In this document: positions 34,994-44,379 of the stretch, piece by piece
How positions within the stretch are numbered: the stretch's first letter is position 1
Layout of the letters: every line of letters starts with the position of its first letter
Source of the DNA: Luteimicrobium xylanilyticum
Lineage (GTDB): Bacteria; Actinomycetota; Actinomycetes; Actinomycetales; Cellulomonadaceae
NCBI RefSeq assembly: GCF_009429125.1
Contig: NZ_CP045529.1
Location: 2,232,001 to 2,296,000 of the forward strand
Reading direction: 5' to 3'
DNA: 64,000 nucleotides
Notes under the pieces: generated by a model
The model's input: only the letters and a program-made list of their open reading frames with translations
Database searches by the model: none
What the model was told of the DNA's origin: nothing
Program-made: the position numbers and the translations under genes

Positions 34994-36940
34994 GTGGATC
35001 AGACCAAGCAGCTCGACCTCGAGGATGAGCGGACAGCACAGAAGCGCTACACCGAGAAGCTCCAAGAGCGGGCGCGTCGACCCGTGACGTACCACGCCCC
35101 TGCGAACACGATCTTTACGCAGGACGCCCGGCCCAAGCTCGCTACCGTCCCGGAAGGCCAACTCGTTGGCCGGGTCGCGCTCGTCGAGGCTGATCCGGAC
35201 TTGGGGGGCCGGTCAGACTTCTATATCGGCGAGCGCCACATCAACCTCGATGGCATCGAGGTGTTCAGCTGGGCGGCACCCGTGGCATGCACGTACTTTC
35301 GTGGCACGCATCACCACGAATGGTGTGACAAGGTAGCCGTCATTCGATCGTTTGCCCACAGCAATGGCCGGATCGCTGACCTCGCCGACGATGTCCTCCG
35401 CAGCGATGTCCCCGGCGAGCCATTCAAGAAGCGAGGCCTGGTTATTCCTGCCCGCGAGGGCGGCGCGCGTCGACCGACACCACGCGGCCTCCCGTCCGCC
35501 ACTCCACCAGAAGCCGCGTCACCGCAGCCGCCGACGAATGTGACGCAGCGACGGGAATCGACACCCTGGATCGAACCGGAGATTCGCGCCGAAGCGCTAC
35601 TCCGTTCGCGACTCCTGGCACCACGCACCAAGGGCCTGGCCCCGGTGCTCTCGACCCTCCAGCCAGACCAGTACAGCCTCGTGACGGTCCCGGCGATGGA
35701 GAGCATGATCATCGAAGGCCAGCCAGGCACAGGAAAGACCATCGTCGCAGCGCACCGGGCCGCTTGGATGGTCAACGACGAGATGATGGCCGAGACGCCG
35801 GAGAACGGCCTCGACGGCAACGTTCTCGTGGTCGGGCCAACGGACGGCCACGCGGCGCACGTACGTGGCGTCGTGAGCAGCCTCACCGGTGGTTCCCCGC
35901 GCGTCTTCGTCACATCCATGCCGTCGCTCATGCGGCGGATCGTCCACCTTCGCGAAGAACCAAAGGAAGGGGCGTCCCACAGCTGGATGGACGTCGACTT
36001 CGACCTCGGGCGCCATGCACGTCTCGCCCTCGCCCGCTTCCGCAAACAGCGCGGTGTCGCGCCGTCGCTCCGGGAGGCTTACGACTTCCTCCGGACCAAT
36101 GGAACGCCGTCGCACCGCATCACCGACGATCCTCAGTGGGACCTCTACCTCCGGAAGCTTCCTCCATACGAGGAGGCCAGAAAGTGGACCGCGCACCTCC
36201 CTCTGCTGGCCTTCCTCCGATGGGAGATTGCCGTCCCGGTCGAGCTACACGACATCGAGCACATCATCGTGGACGAAGCGCAGGACGTGAGCCCGCTCGA
36301 GTGGTTTCTCCTCACCTCGATCAATCAGGCCCACGCCTGGACAGTCCTGGGCGACCTGAACCAGCGCCGCTCCGATTACACGCTCTCGTCCTGGAAGCAG
36401 GTGTGTGACATCTTGCTCGCGTATGACGAGCCCAAGGTTCACCGCCTCGAGCGCGGATATCGCTCGACCCGTCCGATCCTCGAGTTCGCGAATCGCCTGC
36501 TTCCCCGTGGGGAGCGGGCATTGCTCGCGTTCCAGGACGCGGGCCCTGAGCCCCTCGTCACACGTGCCCGCGAGGCCGAGCTCGACGACACGATACGGAA
36601 CGAGCTTCGCCGCCTCCTCGACGCATACCCGGATGGAACCGTGGCCGCCATCGACACCGATCCTGGTCGAATCCGGAGTATCTTGCGCGCCGACGATTGG
36701 CACACGACACACAATGCGCAAGACCGCTGGCAGAAGCAGGGGCGTGAGTTGGTGGTCGTCCCACCGGCCGCCGCTCGCGGACTTGAATTCGACGCCGTCG
36801 TTGTCGTTGAACCGGCGGCCTTCCCTAGGAACTTCGGCAGACAGGGGCCGCTGTACACATCCCTGACGCGCCCGAATCGTGAGCTCGCGATCGTGCACAG
36901 CCAGCCGCTTCCCGAGGAACTGAGGCCACGTCGCCGTTGA
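34994..36940 (+). CDS. HelD-like superfamily 1 helicase (UvrD-like)
   Basis: 648 residues. The N-terminal part has the HelD pattern in which a coiled segment (DQTKQLDLEDERTAQKRY) is followed by DFYIGERHINLDG and EVFSWAAPVACTYF. The motor has Walker A EGQPGTGKTIVA (about 241), IIVDEAQDVSPLEW (about 424), VLGDLNQR, LERGYRSTRPI and VVPPAAARGLEFDAVVV, ending ASLTRPNREL-like YTSLTRPNREL. HelD proteins release stalled RNA polymerase; whether this one does so is unknown. The GTG at 34994 is chosen for the GAGG five bases before it. It lies 116 bases after the SNF2 gene in the same direction. Confidence 0.75.
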   Translation: MDQTKQLDLEDERTAQKRYTEKLQERARRPVTYHAPANTIFTQDARPKLATVPEGQLVGRVALVEADPDLGGRSDFYIGERHINLDGIEVFSWAAPVACTYFRGTHHHEWCDKVAVIRSFAHSNGRIADLADDVLRSDVPGEPFKKRGLVIPAREGGARRPTPRGLPSATPPEAASPQPPTNVTQRRESTPWIEPEIRAEALLRSRLLAPRTKGLAPVLSTLQPDQYSLVTVPAMESMIIEGQPGTGKTIVAAHRAAWMVNDEMMAETPENGLDGNVLVVGPTDGHAAHVRGVVSSLTGGSPRVFVTSMPSLMRRIVHLREEPKEGASHSWMDVDFDLGRHARLALARFRKQRGVAPSLREAYDFLRTNGTPSHRITDDPQWDLYLRKLPPYEEARKWTAHLPLLAFLRWEIAVPVELHDIEHIIVDEAQDVSPLEWFLLTSINQAHAWTVLGDLNQRRSDYTLSSWKQVCDILLAYDEPKVHRLERGYRSTRPILEFANRLLPRGERALLAFQDAGPEPLVTRAREAELDDTIRNELRRLLDAYPDGTVAAIDTDPGRIRSILRADDWHTTHNAQDRWQKQGRELVVVPPAAARGLEFDAVVVVEPAAFPRNFGRQGPLYTSLTRPNRELAIVHSQPLPEELRPRRR

Positions 36941-37202
36941 TGCCGGCGTGGCGGTCTTGGGGAGTCGCTCGGGCACGTCCTTTCAAGGTTGCGTCCGCCA
37001 CCGGCCCCTGAAGTCCGCGCTTCCCCGCCTCGGCGGGGCTGGCCATGGCCGCGGCCCGCACATCCTTGCCGGGGGCCGAGCACCCCGCGGAGGGTTGGTC
37101 GACTCTCGAGGCTCAGTGGATTCCCACAAGCCGCGGGGCACTCGACCTCGGGTTGGCGCGCTCGAATGAATGCGTGCTGATCAAAGCTGGCAAGCTACGG
37201 CC

Positions 37203-37691
37203 ATGCCGTTCGAGACCGTCTCGTTCACCCCGACCGTCACGTCGCCGTCGTCGGCCGTCCGAGGGGTCGTCGACGCGATCACGCTCGAGCACAAGGCCAT
37301 GTCGGCGACAGTCGGGGCGGACGGAGGCGTGCAGGTCGCGGCGGTCTATGACGTGCTCCGGCCGGTCATGGATCGACTCGAGTTCGCCACCTCGACGCAG
37401 TCGACGTTCACCCCGAGCGCTCTGCGTGGTCTCGCGCCTGAGCGCCACGTGGCGCTGAGCGTCCACGGCGGCCGTGCGCACACCAACAACGAAGTGCTGC
37501 TGTCCGTCCTCGCCGCGGCGGCCCATCCGGGCGTCGACTGGCTGGTGTCCGTAGTCCCGGAGCGCTACAAGAACGGCCCGACCCTCACTAGGGTCCACGA
37601 CCAGCTCCGCGAGCTGCGGGATGCGTCCGGGATCGACCTCGATCTCGTCGGCGTGACGCTCGTCGGGTTCAGCACGACGACGAGGACATAA
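37203..37691 (+). CDS. Unrecognised protein (162 aa)
   Basis: The ATG at 37203 lies six bases after CAAGCT, a weak leaderless-type -10 box. The protein starts MPFETVSFTPTVTSP and has a predicted alternating strand/helix pattern (ALSVHGGRAHTNNEVLLSVL, DWLVSVVPERYKNGPT). No signal peptide or membrane segment is seen. I do not recognise the family. It lies 98 bases upstream of another unknown gene in the same direction. The segment between it and the HelD-like gene (36941-37202) shows nothing I can name. Confidence 0.55.
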   Translation: MPFETVSFTPTVTSPSSAVRGVVDAITLEHKAMSATVGADGGVQVAAVYDVLRPVMDRLEFATSTQSTFTPSALRGLAPERHVALSVHGGRAHTNNEVLLSVLAAAAHPGVDWLVSVVPERYKNGPTLTRVHDQLRELRDASGIDLDLVGVTLVGFSTTTRT

Positions 37692-37788
37692 CGACGCGGA
37701 TCGGCGTCGAGACACTGTCGGGTGCACTGCGTGGCGGGCGATAGGCTCGCGCCGTTCCCCAGCACCACCGAGTTCCAGGAGCCGCACG

Positions 37789-39024
37789 ATGAGCGATGAG
37801 ATCGAGCTGATCAGCGACGGTGACGGGCTTGCGGTTATCGGCGACCGCGCGGCCGTGGAACGGTTCCTCGGCTCTGCGGGCGTCCCGTCGCGAGACCTCG
37901 GCCTTGCACATGTCAAATCGGCCCTCAGCGCGTCGGCCGGGGTCGCTCAGGCTGGTTCAGAAGTCGCCGCGAACGCGAGTCAGTGGGTGAAGCTGACGAA
38001 GGAGTCGGCGCGCGCCATGAAGCTTGACGACATGATGAAGGGCGCCACGCCGGGCAGCGTGCGGGCGATCGTCATGAAGAACGGCAAGACGTCGAAGATC
38101 CTCGAGATCGTGAAGTCCTCGCCGGGCCAGCTCTTGAGCAACCCCGCAGTCCTGGCCGGCGCAGCCGGCATCATGGCCCAGCTCGCGATGCAGCAGTCCA
38201 TGGACGAGATCGCCGACTACCTCGCCGTGATCGACAAGAAGGTCGACGACATCCTCCGCGCCCAGAGGGATGCCGTCCTCGCCAACATGATCGGCGTTGA
38301 CCTCGTGCTCGGGGAAGCGATGACGGTCCGCGAGCACACCGGCCGCGTCTCCGAGGTCACGTGGTCGAAGGTGCAAGCGAACGCGGCAACGCTTGCCAGC
38401 ACCCAGGCGTACGCGCTGCGCCAGCTCGACGCGCTCGCCGGCAAGCTGGAGAACGAGTCCAAGCTCGGCGGCGTGGCCGAGCTGTCCAAGCAGGCCGAGG
38501 CCACTGTCCAGGAGTGGCTCGCGGTCGTCGCCCACTGCTTCAAGCTGCAGGACGCGACCGCAGTCCTCGAGCTCGACCGCGTCCTCGACGCTTCGCCCGA
38601 CGAGCTCGACAAGCACCGCATCGGCCTCCGCGCAGCCCGTGAGCAGCGGCTGGACCTCATCGCCCGGAACACCGCCCAGCTCCTCGACCGGATCGCCGCC
38701 GCCTCCGGGATCGCCAACGCGCAGGTGCTTCTCCACCCGTCCGTCGCACCCGGCGTCGTGCGGGCGAACAACAAGGTGGCTGGCCAGATCGTCGACTTCC
38801 GCGGAAGCCTCGGGCTCGAGGACGGCCAGCGCGCTCTCGAGGCGAGGCGCTGGCTCGAGGCGGCCGGCGACACGAAGGACAAGGTGCTAGGAACGAGCGC
38901 CGACGGCGTCGAGGCGGCCAAGCGGCTCGGCACCGGAGCCCTGAGCCGGGCCCGTCGGATGACCGGGAAGGTAGCAGGCGGCATCGCGGACCGAGCGATG
39001 CGAGGGCTCGACGAGCCCAAGTAG
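37789..39024 (+). CDS. Unrecognised helical protein (411 aa)
   Basis: The ATG follows CAGGAG by ten bases, and a TAGGCT box lies about 45 bases upstream. The protein begins MSDEIELISDGDGLAVIGD with an acidic strand-like N-terminus, has a hydrophobic stretch (VLAGAAGIMAQLAMQQSM, about 119-136) that could be a membrane hairpin, then long amphipathic helices rich in Ala, Arg and Asp, and a basic C-terminus. Similar pore- or membrane-associated helical proteins occur in conflict islands, but I cannot assign this one. Confidence 0.6.
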   Translation: MSDEIELISDGDGLAVIGDRAAVERFLGSAGVPSRDLGLAHVKSALSASAGVAQAGSEVAANASQWVKLTKESARAMKLDDMMKGATPGSVRAIVMKNGKTSKILEIVKSSPGQLLSNPAVLAGAAGIMAQLAMQQSMDEIADYLAVIDKKVDDILRAQRDAVLANMIGVDLVLGEAMTVREHTGRVSEVTWSKVQANAATLASTQAYALRQLDALAGKLENESKLGGVAELSKQAEATVQEWLAVVAHCFKLQDATAVLELDRVLDASPDELDKHRIGLRAAREQRLDLIARNTAQLLDRIAAASGIANAQVLLHPSVAPGVVRANNKVAGQIVDFRGSLGLEDGQRALEARRWLEAAGDTKDKVLGTSADGVEAAKRLGTGALSRARRMTGKVAGGIADRAMRGLDEPK

Positions 39025-39186
39025 ATCAGCGCCGACCCGGAGCCAGACGACGAAGGGACTTGACCCTCGACGTCGTTCACGAGGTGCTCGAGGACACATT
39101 CCGCGAAACAGACATTGTCTGACGGACCGTGACGCGCACCGTTCTTTGCCTTGATCGATAGCTTCGTGACGGCGAAACTGTTTGTC

Positions 39187-39849
39187 ATGTCGCTGCTCAC
39201 TACCCACGGCGCAGCAAGGCGCCTCGAGGTTTCCACGCGCCAGATTCAGCATCTGGTCGCGCAGGGCAAGCTCGCCTCGCCGGCACGCGGCGTCATCGAC
39301 ACCGACTCAGTGGACCGATTCCTCGCGACCCACGGAACCGAGCGCCAGCGGGTCTGGTCCGAGGCCACCGCATGGGGCGCCGTGGCCATCCTGTCGGGCA
39401 GGCCTGCGTCGTGGTTGGGCGAGTCGCAACGATCACGACTCAAGGGGCGGCTCCGCGGCCTCGCCGCGACCGAGATGGTTCCCCGTGCACGCGATCGTGC
39501 TGACGTCATGCGCTACGCCGGGCACTCGGCTGCCCTCGCGCGACTACGGGACGCGATCGTCGACACGAGCCGCGCAGCCGACAGGCTCGGTCTCGCCGGA
39601 ACGAACAACGTCGACGGATACGTCAGCACCGAGCAACGCGCTCAGCTCGTCACCAAGTTCGCCCTCACCCCGGACATCACGGGCCGGATCACTCTTCGCT
39701 GCACGACCTTCCCGATCACCACCGTGCGGGACCTCGCGGACACGGGCGTCGCGCTAGCCGCTCTCGACCTGGCCGAGTCGCTCGACGTTCGCGAGCGCCG
39801 TGCCGGACTGGACGGTCTCACGGCCGCGCTGGAGCGGCTCCGTGCCTGA
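39187..39849 (+). CDS. HTH protein, AbiEi-like partner of the nucleotidyltransferase
   Basis: 220 residues from ATG 39187 (a GTG seven codons earlier, 39166, is also open). Residues 3-45 form a winged-helix or excisionase-like HTH (THGAARRLEVSTRQIQHLVAQ). The remainder resembles the C-terminal part of AbiEi antitoxins. The stop lies eight bases inside the following nucleotidyltransferase gene, as in type IV toxin-antitoxin operons where the HTH protein represses the promoter. Assignment rests mainly on this context. Confidence 0.65.
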   Translation: MSLLTTHGAARRLEVSTRQIQHLVAQGKLASPARGVIDTDSVDRFLATHGTERQRVWSEATAWGAVAILSGRPASWLGESQRSRLKGRLRGLAATEMVPRARDRADVMRYAGHSAALARLRDAIVDTSRAADRLGLAGTNNVDGYVSTEQRAQLVTKFALTPDITGRITLRCTTFPITTVRDLADTGVALAALDLAESLDVRERRAGLDGLTAALERLRA

Positions 39850-40618
39850 CCGCGAGACGATCGCCGTTCCGACGCCATCGGGTGGCTGGGGTCCACCCTG
39901 GCCGAACGTCGCCGAGATCGAGACGGTTCTCCCCCACACGAGCTGGACGCTCGTCGGCGGCTTGATGACCCAGCTCCACGCGGCCCGTCGAGGACTCGAC
40001 GCGATCAGGCCGACGAACGACGTCGACATGGTGCTCCACATCGAGACCACAAGAGGTCTTCCGGCCGCTGCCTCGCGTGCGCTCGAGAGCCTCGGCTACA
40101 CGATGCGGCTGCCGATGGACCCTCGCGAGAGGACGGCTCACCGTTTCGTCCGGGGCGACGCCCGCGTCGACCTCGTCACCACGGCACTGGACGACATCGT
40201 CGACGTCCTCGTCGGGGACCACGCGGCGCCTCGCGTGGCCGAGAAGCTGCACGGCCGAGACATCGTCGCGATCCCAGGCGGCACCCAAGCGCTACGGCGC
40301 ACGGTGAACGCGCGCCTTTCCATCGCACCTGAGGTGCCGACCATCGTCAGCGTCCCCGATGCGTTCGGGGCACTCATGCTCAAAGCCGCCGCCTACACGA
40401 CCGACTCACGAGACCGGGAGCGACATCTTCAGGACGCCGCGGTGCTGCTGTGTTGCCTCGAGGACCCGTTCGACGTGCGCGAGCACTTCGCTGGTTCCGA
40501 TCGACGACGGATCGCGACCTTGGTTCGCCGCCTGCCCGACGACGCGCGCTGGTGGAACGCCTTCACGCCCGGAGAACGCCAAGAAGGTCAGGCAGCATTG
40601 CGGATCCTCGACGGGTGA
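39842..40618 (+). CDS. Nucleotidyltransferase, AbiEii-like toxin candidate
   Basis: 258 residues from GTG 39842, overlapping the HTH gene by eight bases. The nucleotidyltransferase signature is visible: WTLVGGLMTQLHAAR (glycine pair near residue 40) followed by IRPTNDVDMVLHIE, with Asp-x-Asp as the metal site and a third Asp in ARVDLVT. The C-terminal part has FGALMLKAAAY, like the Lys-containing helix of AbiEii/MNT enzymes. In abortive infection type AbiE the enzyme modifies RNA or tRNA and is restrained by its HTH partner. Confidence 0.7.
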   Translation: MPDRETIAVPTPSGGWGPPWPNVAEIETVLPHTSWTLVGGLMTQLHAARRGLDAIRPTNDVDMVLHIETTRGLPAAASRALESLGYTMRLPMDPRERTAHRFVRGDARVDLVTTALDDIVDVLVGDHAAPRVAEKLHGRDIVAIPGGTQALRRTVNARLSIAPEVPTIVSVPDAFGALMLKAAAYTTDSRDRERHLQDAAVLLCCLEDPFDVREHFAGSDRRRIATLVRRLPDDARWWNAFTPGERQEGQAALRILDG

Positions 40619-40678
40619 TTCAGCGAAACTGCAGGCTAGGGGGTTGCGGGCTCCGCCCCCACCTGCTGAGCTCCTCCC

Positions 40679-41572
40679 GTGGAGTCCGCCCTCGAAGCCG
40701 CCCTGCGCCGCCGCATCATCGACTGGGTCATGGAGCGTGCCGATGCCAACGGCGGCTTTCTGCATCGTGAGGAACTTCTGAGCTTCCGCATCGACGGTCA
40801 GAAGCTGCCGGTCATCGACTACTCACGCGGGATCCGGAACCCCGCGTCGTTCGACTCGACGCTTTCGATCGTGTCGACGCCGCACGGACCGTACGACGAC
40901 GCCGAGTCCGACGACGGCCTCCTGCACTACTCCTACCGGGACGGCGACCCGTGGTCGGGTGACAACCGCAAGCTCCGCAACGCGCTCGCGACCGGGATGC
41001 CGCTCATCCTGTTCCGCAAGGAGGTCGCCAACATCTACACGCCGGTCGCGCCCGTCTACGTCGTCGACGACTACCCGGAGGAACGCCAGTTCCTCATCGC
41101 CTTGGACGAGTCGTTCACCTTCATCCCTGACCCGGGGCACCTCACCGTGCCGCAGAAGGAGTACGCGCTGCGGCTCAGCAAGCAGCGCCTGCACCAGCCG
41201 ATCTTCCGCACGCGCGTCCTGCTCGCCTACGCGAAGCAGTGCGCGGTGTGCCGGCTCAAGCACCCCTCTCTGCTCGACGCCGCGCACATCCTGCCGGACG
41301 CTGACGAGCGCGGGATCCCCGCCGTCACGAACGGCCTGGCACTGTGCAAGATCCACCACGCCGCCTACGACCAGGACATGATGGGCATCCGTCCTGACTA
41401 CCGCGTCGAGATCGCGCTCGACCTCCTCGAGGAGATCGACGGCCCAATGCTCAAGCACGGTCTGCAGGAGATGCACGGACGGACCATCGACGTCCCGCGC
41501 CGGCGCGACGAGCGCCCCGACCCCGACCACCTCGCTGAGCGCTACGGGCAGTTCACGGCGCGGCGTACGTAG
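40679..41572 (+). CDS. HNH endonuclease with an N-terminal SRA/PUA-like domain
   Basis: 297 residues from GTG 40679. Residues 30-150 have the pattern seen in McrA-like restriction proteins (SIVSTPHGPYDD, LHYSYRDGDP, NRKLRNALATGMPLILF, TPVAPVYVVDDYP), a probable modified-base reader. The C-terminal half is an HNH nuclease with C188/C191 (CAVC), H203 (LDAAHILP), and C223, H226, H227 (LCKIHH). The combination suggests restriction of modified DNA, akin to ScoMcrA-type enzymes. The substrate is not readable. No ribosome site is obvious before the GTG. Confidence 0.8.
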   Translation: MESALEAALRRRIIDWVMERADANGGFLHREELLSFRIDGQKLPVIDYSRGIRNPASFDSTLSIVSTPHGPYDDAESDDGLLHYSYRDGDPWSGDNRKLRNALATGMPLILFRKEVANIYTPVAPVYVVDDYPEERQFLIALDESFTFIPDPGHLTVPQKEYALRLSKQRLHQPIFRTRVLLAYAKQCAVCRLKHPSLLDAAHILPDADERGIPAVTNGLALCKIHHAAYDQDMMGIRPDYRVEIALDLLEEIDGPMLKHGLQEMHGRTIDVPRRRDERPDPDHLAERYGQFTARRT

Positions 41573-41643
41573 GCCGAGTCGGGCGCGGTTCGCACCCAGC
41601 GGTCCCGGGTGGTGTGCGTCGACCCGAGTCTTCGGTCACTCCG

Positions 41644-42150
41644 TCAGCGGACCTTGAACGTCTTCGTCTTGCTGACGTCCCGGTACGCGCTGTACGCGTC
41701 CTGCCCGACGTAGATCTGGAACGTGACCTTGCTGTGGTGGTTCGGGCCGACGTAGCCCAGCGACCGGAGCTTGCGCGTGTCGGACGCGTGCTTGCCCACC
41801 ATGACGCACGTCTTGATGCTGGTCCCGTCGGTCCAGTCGTTGACGTTCATCCCCACGAACTTCGACGCCTTGACCTTCGAACCGCTGTACAGAGCGAACG
41901 CCATCGTTCCGTACCAGTCGGACCGGACCTTCACCTTCACGCAGTCGAGCGCGGACTTCACCTTCGCCTTGTGCTCCCCGTCCCGCGAGTGGATCGTGCG
42001 CGTCTTGTAGACGCCGTAGGTCACGGAGTAGCTCTTGACCGGGCTCGGGAGATTGTGGGAATTCGCGTCGGCGGCACCGGCCGGTCCGACGAGCGCGACA
42101 CCGAGGAACGAGAGACCGGCGAGAGCAGCGACGAGCTTCTTGACGTGCAT
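41644..42150 (-). CDS. Secreted protein of unknown function
   Basis: 168 residues from ATG 42150, which follows AAGGGG by six bases. Residues 1-28 are a signal peptide (HVKKLVAALAGLSFLG, cleavage near VGPAGAA). The mature part is Lys/Tyr/Val-rich and strand-like with two Cys (ALDCVKVKV and IKTCVMVG) likely forming one disulfide. I do not recognise the family. It is the only minus-strand gene in this stretch and faces the HNH gene. Confidence 0.7.
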   Translation of the reverse strand: MHVKKLVAALAGLSFLGVALVGPAGAADANSHNLPSPVKSYSVTYGVYKTRTIHSRDGEHKAKVKSALDCVKVKVRSDWYGTMAFALYSGSKVKASKFVGMNVNDWTDGTSIKTCVMVGKHASDTRKLRSLGYVGPNHHSKVTFQIYVGQDAYSAYRDVSKTKTFKVR

Positions 42151-42296
42151 GAACATCCCCTTGTTCGACATGTGGAACCGGAGAGAACCTACCCGCCGAG
42201 CACACGTCCAGGGCGGCAGCGCGGCAGTTTTCATCCCTGCCGTCACGCGGAGCGGAGGGCTGAGCGCTCCGCTGCTCGGAGCTCCCGCACCCTCGT

Positions 42297-42302
42297 TACC
42301 CT
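42297..42302 (+). promoter_or_regulatory. Leaderless-type -10 box for the pRiA4b-like gene
   Basis: TACCCT is six bases before the GTG at 42309; no ribosome site is present. Confidence 0.45.
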
Positions 42303-42308
42303 GATCCC

Positions 42309-43736
42309 GTGACTTCGCCGAACGACGACGAGACCCTCCGCCGGTTCAACGAGGCGATCGCGGGCATGGGCGTGGACGACCTGCGCGCGCTCACGGGCGC
42401 CCTCTTCGACCGAGGCCGCGCCGCCCTCGTCCCACCGTCCGCCCGCCCGGCGAACCGTCGTCGTCCGCGCCGCCACGACGTCGTGACGTTGCGCGTCCGC
42501 GTCGACCTCAACGACGCGGATCCGGCGATCTGGCGCCGGCTGGACCTGCGCTCGGACCTGACACTCGACGTCGTGCACCAAGTTCTGCAGGACGCGTTCG
42601 CCTGGACGGACTCGCACCTGCACCGCTTCGCACTCGGCTCGGACGTCTGGGACCGTGACGCGGACGTCTTCCTGTGCCCCTACGACGTCGAGGACCCGGA
42701 CGGCGAGGACGTCGGCACGCCGGAGCAGGACGTCCGGCTCGACGAGACGCTCGCCGAGCCCGGCGACGTCCTGCACTACCTGTACGACTACGGCGACAAC
42801 TGGGACGTGACTGTCCGCCTGGAGGAGGTACTCCCCGCCGACGCAACCACGCCGCCGGCGGTGTGCATCGCGGGCAGGCGCGCGGCCCCGCCCGACGACT
42901 CGGGCTCGGTCCGCGACGCGGAGTCCCTGGCCGAGCTGCTGGACGACCCGGCCCACTTCGACCCCGACGAGCTCAACACCCAGCTCGCCCGCCCGTACTA
43001 CGCGCTGCGCGACCGCGGCTTCGCGCCCCGTCTGCTCGAGCTCGTGAACATGCTCGGCTACGTCGAGCCCGGCGTCGAGCTCGCCGACCGCCTCGTCCCG
43101 CTCGGATCGGAGCCCGCCCGGCCGTCGTCGGACGAGCTGGCCGCGGCGCTGCGTCCCCACCTGTGGTTCCTTGACCGGCCAGGAGACGGCGGCATCCCCC
43201 TCACGGCGGCGGGCTACCTCAAGCCGGCCGACGTCGAGGCAGTCGCCGCACTCATACCGACCATGGCCGGCTGGATCGGCAAGGCGAACCGTGAGGACCT
43301 GACCGTCCCGGTCCGGAGCTTCCGGGAGTCCCTCGTCAAACCGCTCGGTCTGCTGCGCAAGTACCGCGGCCGCCTGCTCCTGACCCGTGCCGGCGCGGCG
43401 TGCCGCGACCTTCCCGACGTGTTGTTCGACCACCTCGCGGCACGCCTCGCACCCTCGAACGAGCGAACGTTCGCGGGCGACGCCGACGTCCTCGTCCTCG
43501 CGCACGCTGCCGTGTCCACGGGCGCCGATCTGCCGCTGCGGAGCATCGCGAGCCTCCTCACCGAGGTCGGCTACCAGTACTCGGACGGCGACCCCATCAC
43601 CGAGTACGCGGTCCCCGTGCACGACGGCGCAGCGAGCGTCCTCCTGGACGTCTCCGACACCCCAGCGGTCTACCCGCACCGGTACCGGGTCAGCCCGGTC
43701 GCGGCGGCACTCGGGCGGGCTGCTCTCACGGCCTGA
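42309..43736 (+). CDS. pRiA4b ORF-3-like protein
   Basis: 475 residues. Residues about 58-200 match the plasmid pRiA4b ORF-3 domain: LRVRVDLNDADPAIWRRLDL, LDVVHQVLQDAFAW, HLHRF and YLYDYGDNWDV. The C-terminal part is a long helical extension (LITLTRAG-like LLLTRAGAACRDLP, PLRSIASLLTEVGY). The domain is common on plasmids and near mobile DNA, but its function is not established. GTG start placed by the -10 box. Confidence 0.8.
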   Translation: MTSPNDDETLRRFNEAIAGMGVDDLRALTGALFDRGRAALVPPSARPANRRRPRRHDVVTLRVRVDLNDADPAIWRRLDLRSDLTLDVVHQVLQDAFAWTDSHLHRFALGSDVWDRDADVFLCPYDVEDPDGEDVGTPEQDVRLDETLAEPGDVLHYLYDYGDNWDVTVRLEEVLPADATTPPAVCIAGRRAAPPDDSGSVRDAESLAELLDDPAHFDPDELNTQLARPYYALRDRGFAPRLLELVNMLGYVEPGVELADRLVPLGSEPARPSSDELAAALRPHLWFLDRPGDGGIPLTAAGYLKPADVEAVAALIPTMAGWIGKANREDLTVPVRSFRESLVKPLGLLRKYRGRLLLTRAGAACRDLPDVLFDHLAARLAPSNERTFAGDADVLVLAHAAVSTGADLPLRSIASLLTEVGYQYSDGDPITEYAVPVHDGAASVLLDVSDTPAVYPHRYRVSPVAAALGRAALTA

Positions 43737-43861
43737 CGCGGCACGGCGCGAGCGTCGACCACAGGGCGTGGAGCCGTCCACAGGCTCCGGTCGCGCACCC
43801 GACGACGCAGGTCCGGCCCACCACACTGGCTCCCATCGATCATCCGATCCGAGGAGGAGCA

Positions 43862-44347
43862 GTGCGAGGACCCCTGGTGGACCAGACGTCCGAGGAGGCG
43901 CGCGCCGAGGCGCTCGCGCTCCTGGAAGCGCTGAACGACAAGCAGCTCGAGGCCCACTGGAACTTCGGCCCGACGACGGGCGCGGTGCTCCGCGCGGTCG
44001 CGGCCAACCCCGACCGGGTGCGCTGCGCGACGGGCTACGTCAGCCCGGACGACGAGTTCCCGGCGACGTCGACGGTGTACGTGCGCCCGCCGCGGCCGTT
44101 CCGCATCTCGGTCGGGCCCAGCCAGTTCTACGGGCCGTTCCCGGGCGACGACGACTACGACGAGGACGAGAAGTACGTCCACCCCGACTGGTGCGAGTGC
44201 TCGGACTTGCTGCGATACACCCGCGAAGAGCTCGGTCTCGACCAGAAGTACGCGCCGGACGAGATCCTGCCCGACGGACCCCGGTGGCTCCCGCCTGACT
44301 CCGACCTCGGCGAGCCGGACCAGTGGCTCCGGCTCTGGTGGGACTGA
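43862..44347 (+). CDS. Unrecognised acidic protein (161 aa)
   Basis: GTG 43862 follows GAGGAG directly, with a second GTG at 43877 as the alternative. The protein has an N-terminal helix (SEEARAEALALLEALNDKQL), then a Pro/Tyr/Asp-rich region with PFPGDDDYDEDEKYVHPDW. No signal, membrane segment or known domain is visible. It is followed closely by the SprT-like gene in the same direction. Confidence 0.55.
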   Translation: MRGPLVDQTSEEARAEALALLEALNDKQLEAHWNFGPTTGAVLRAVAANPDRVRCATGYVSPDDEFPATSTVYVRPPRPFRISVGPSQFYGPFPGDDDYDEDEKYVHPDWCECSDLLRYTREELGLDQKYAPDEILPDGPRWLPPDSDLGEPDQWLRLWWD

Positions 44348-44379
44348 CGCCCGTGGGCAAGGCCCGTTCCGGTTCCAGC

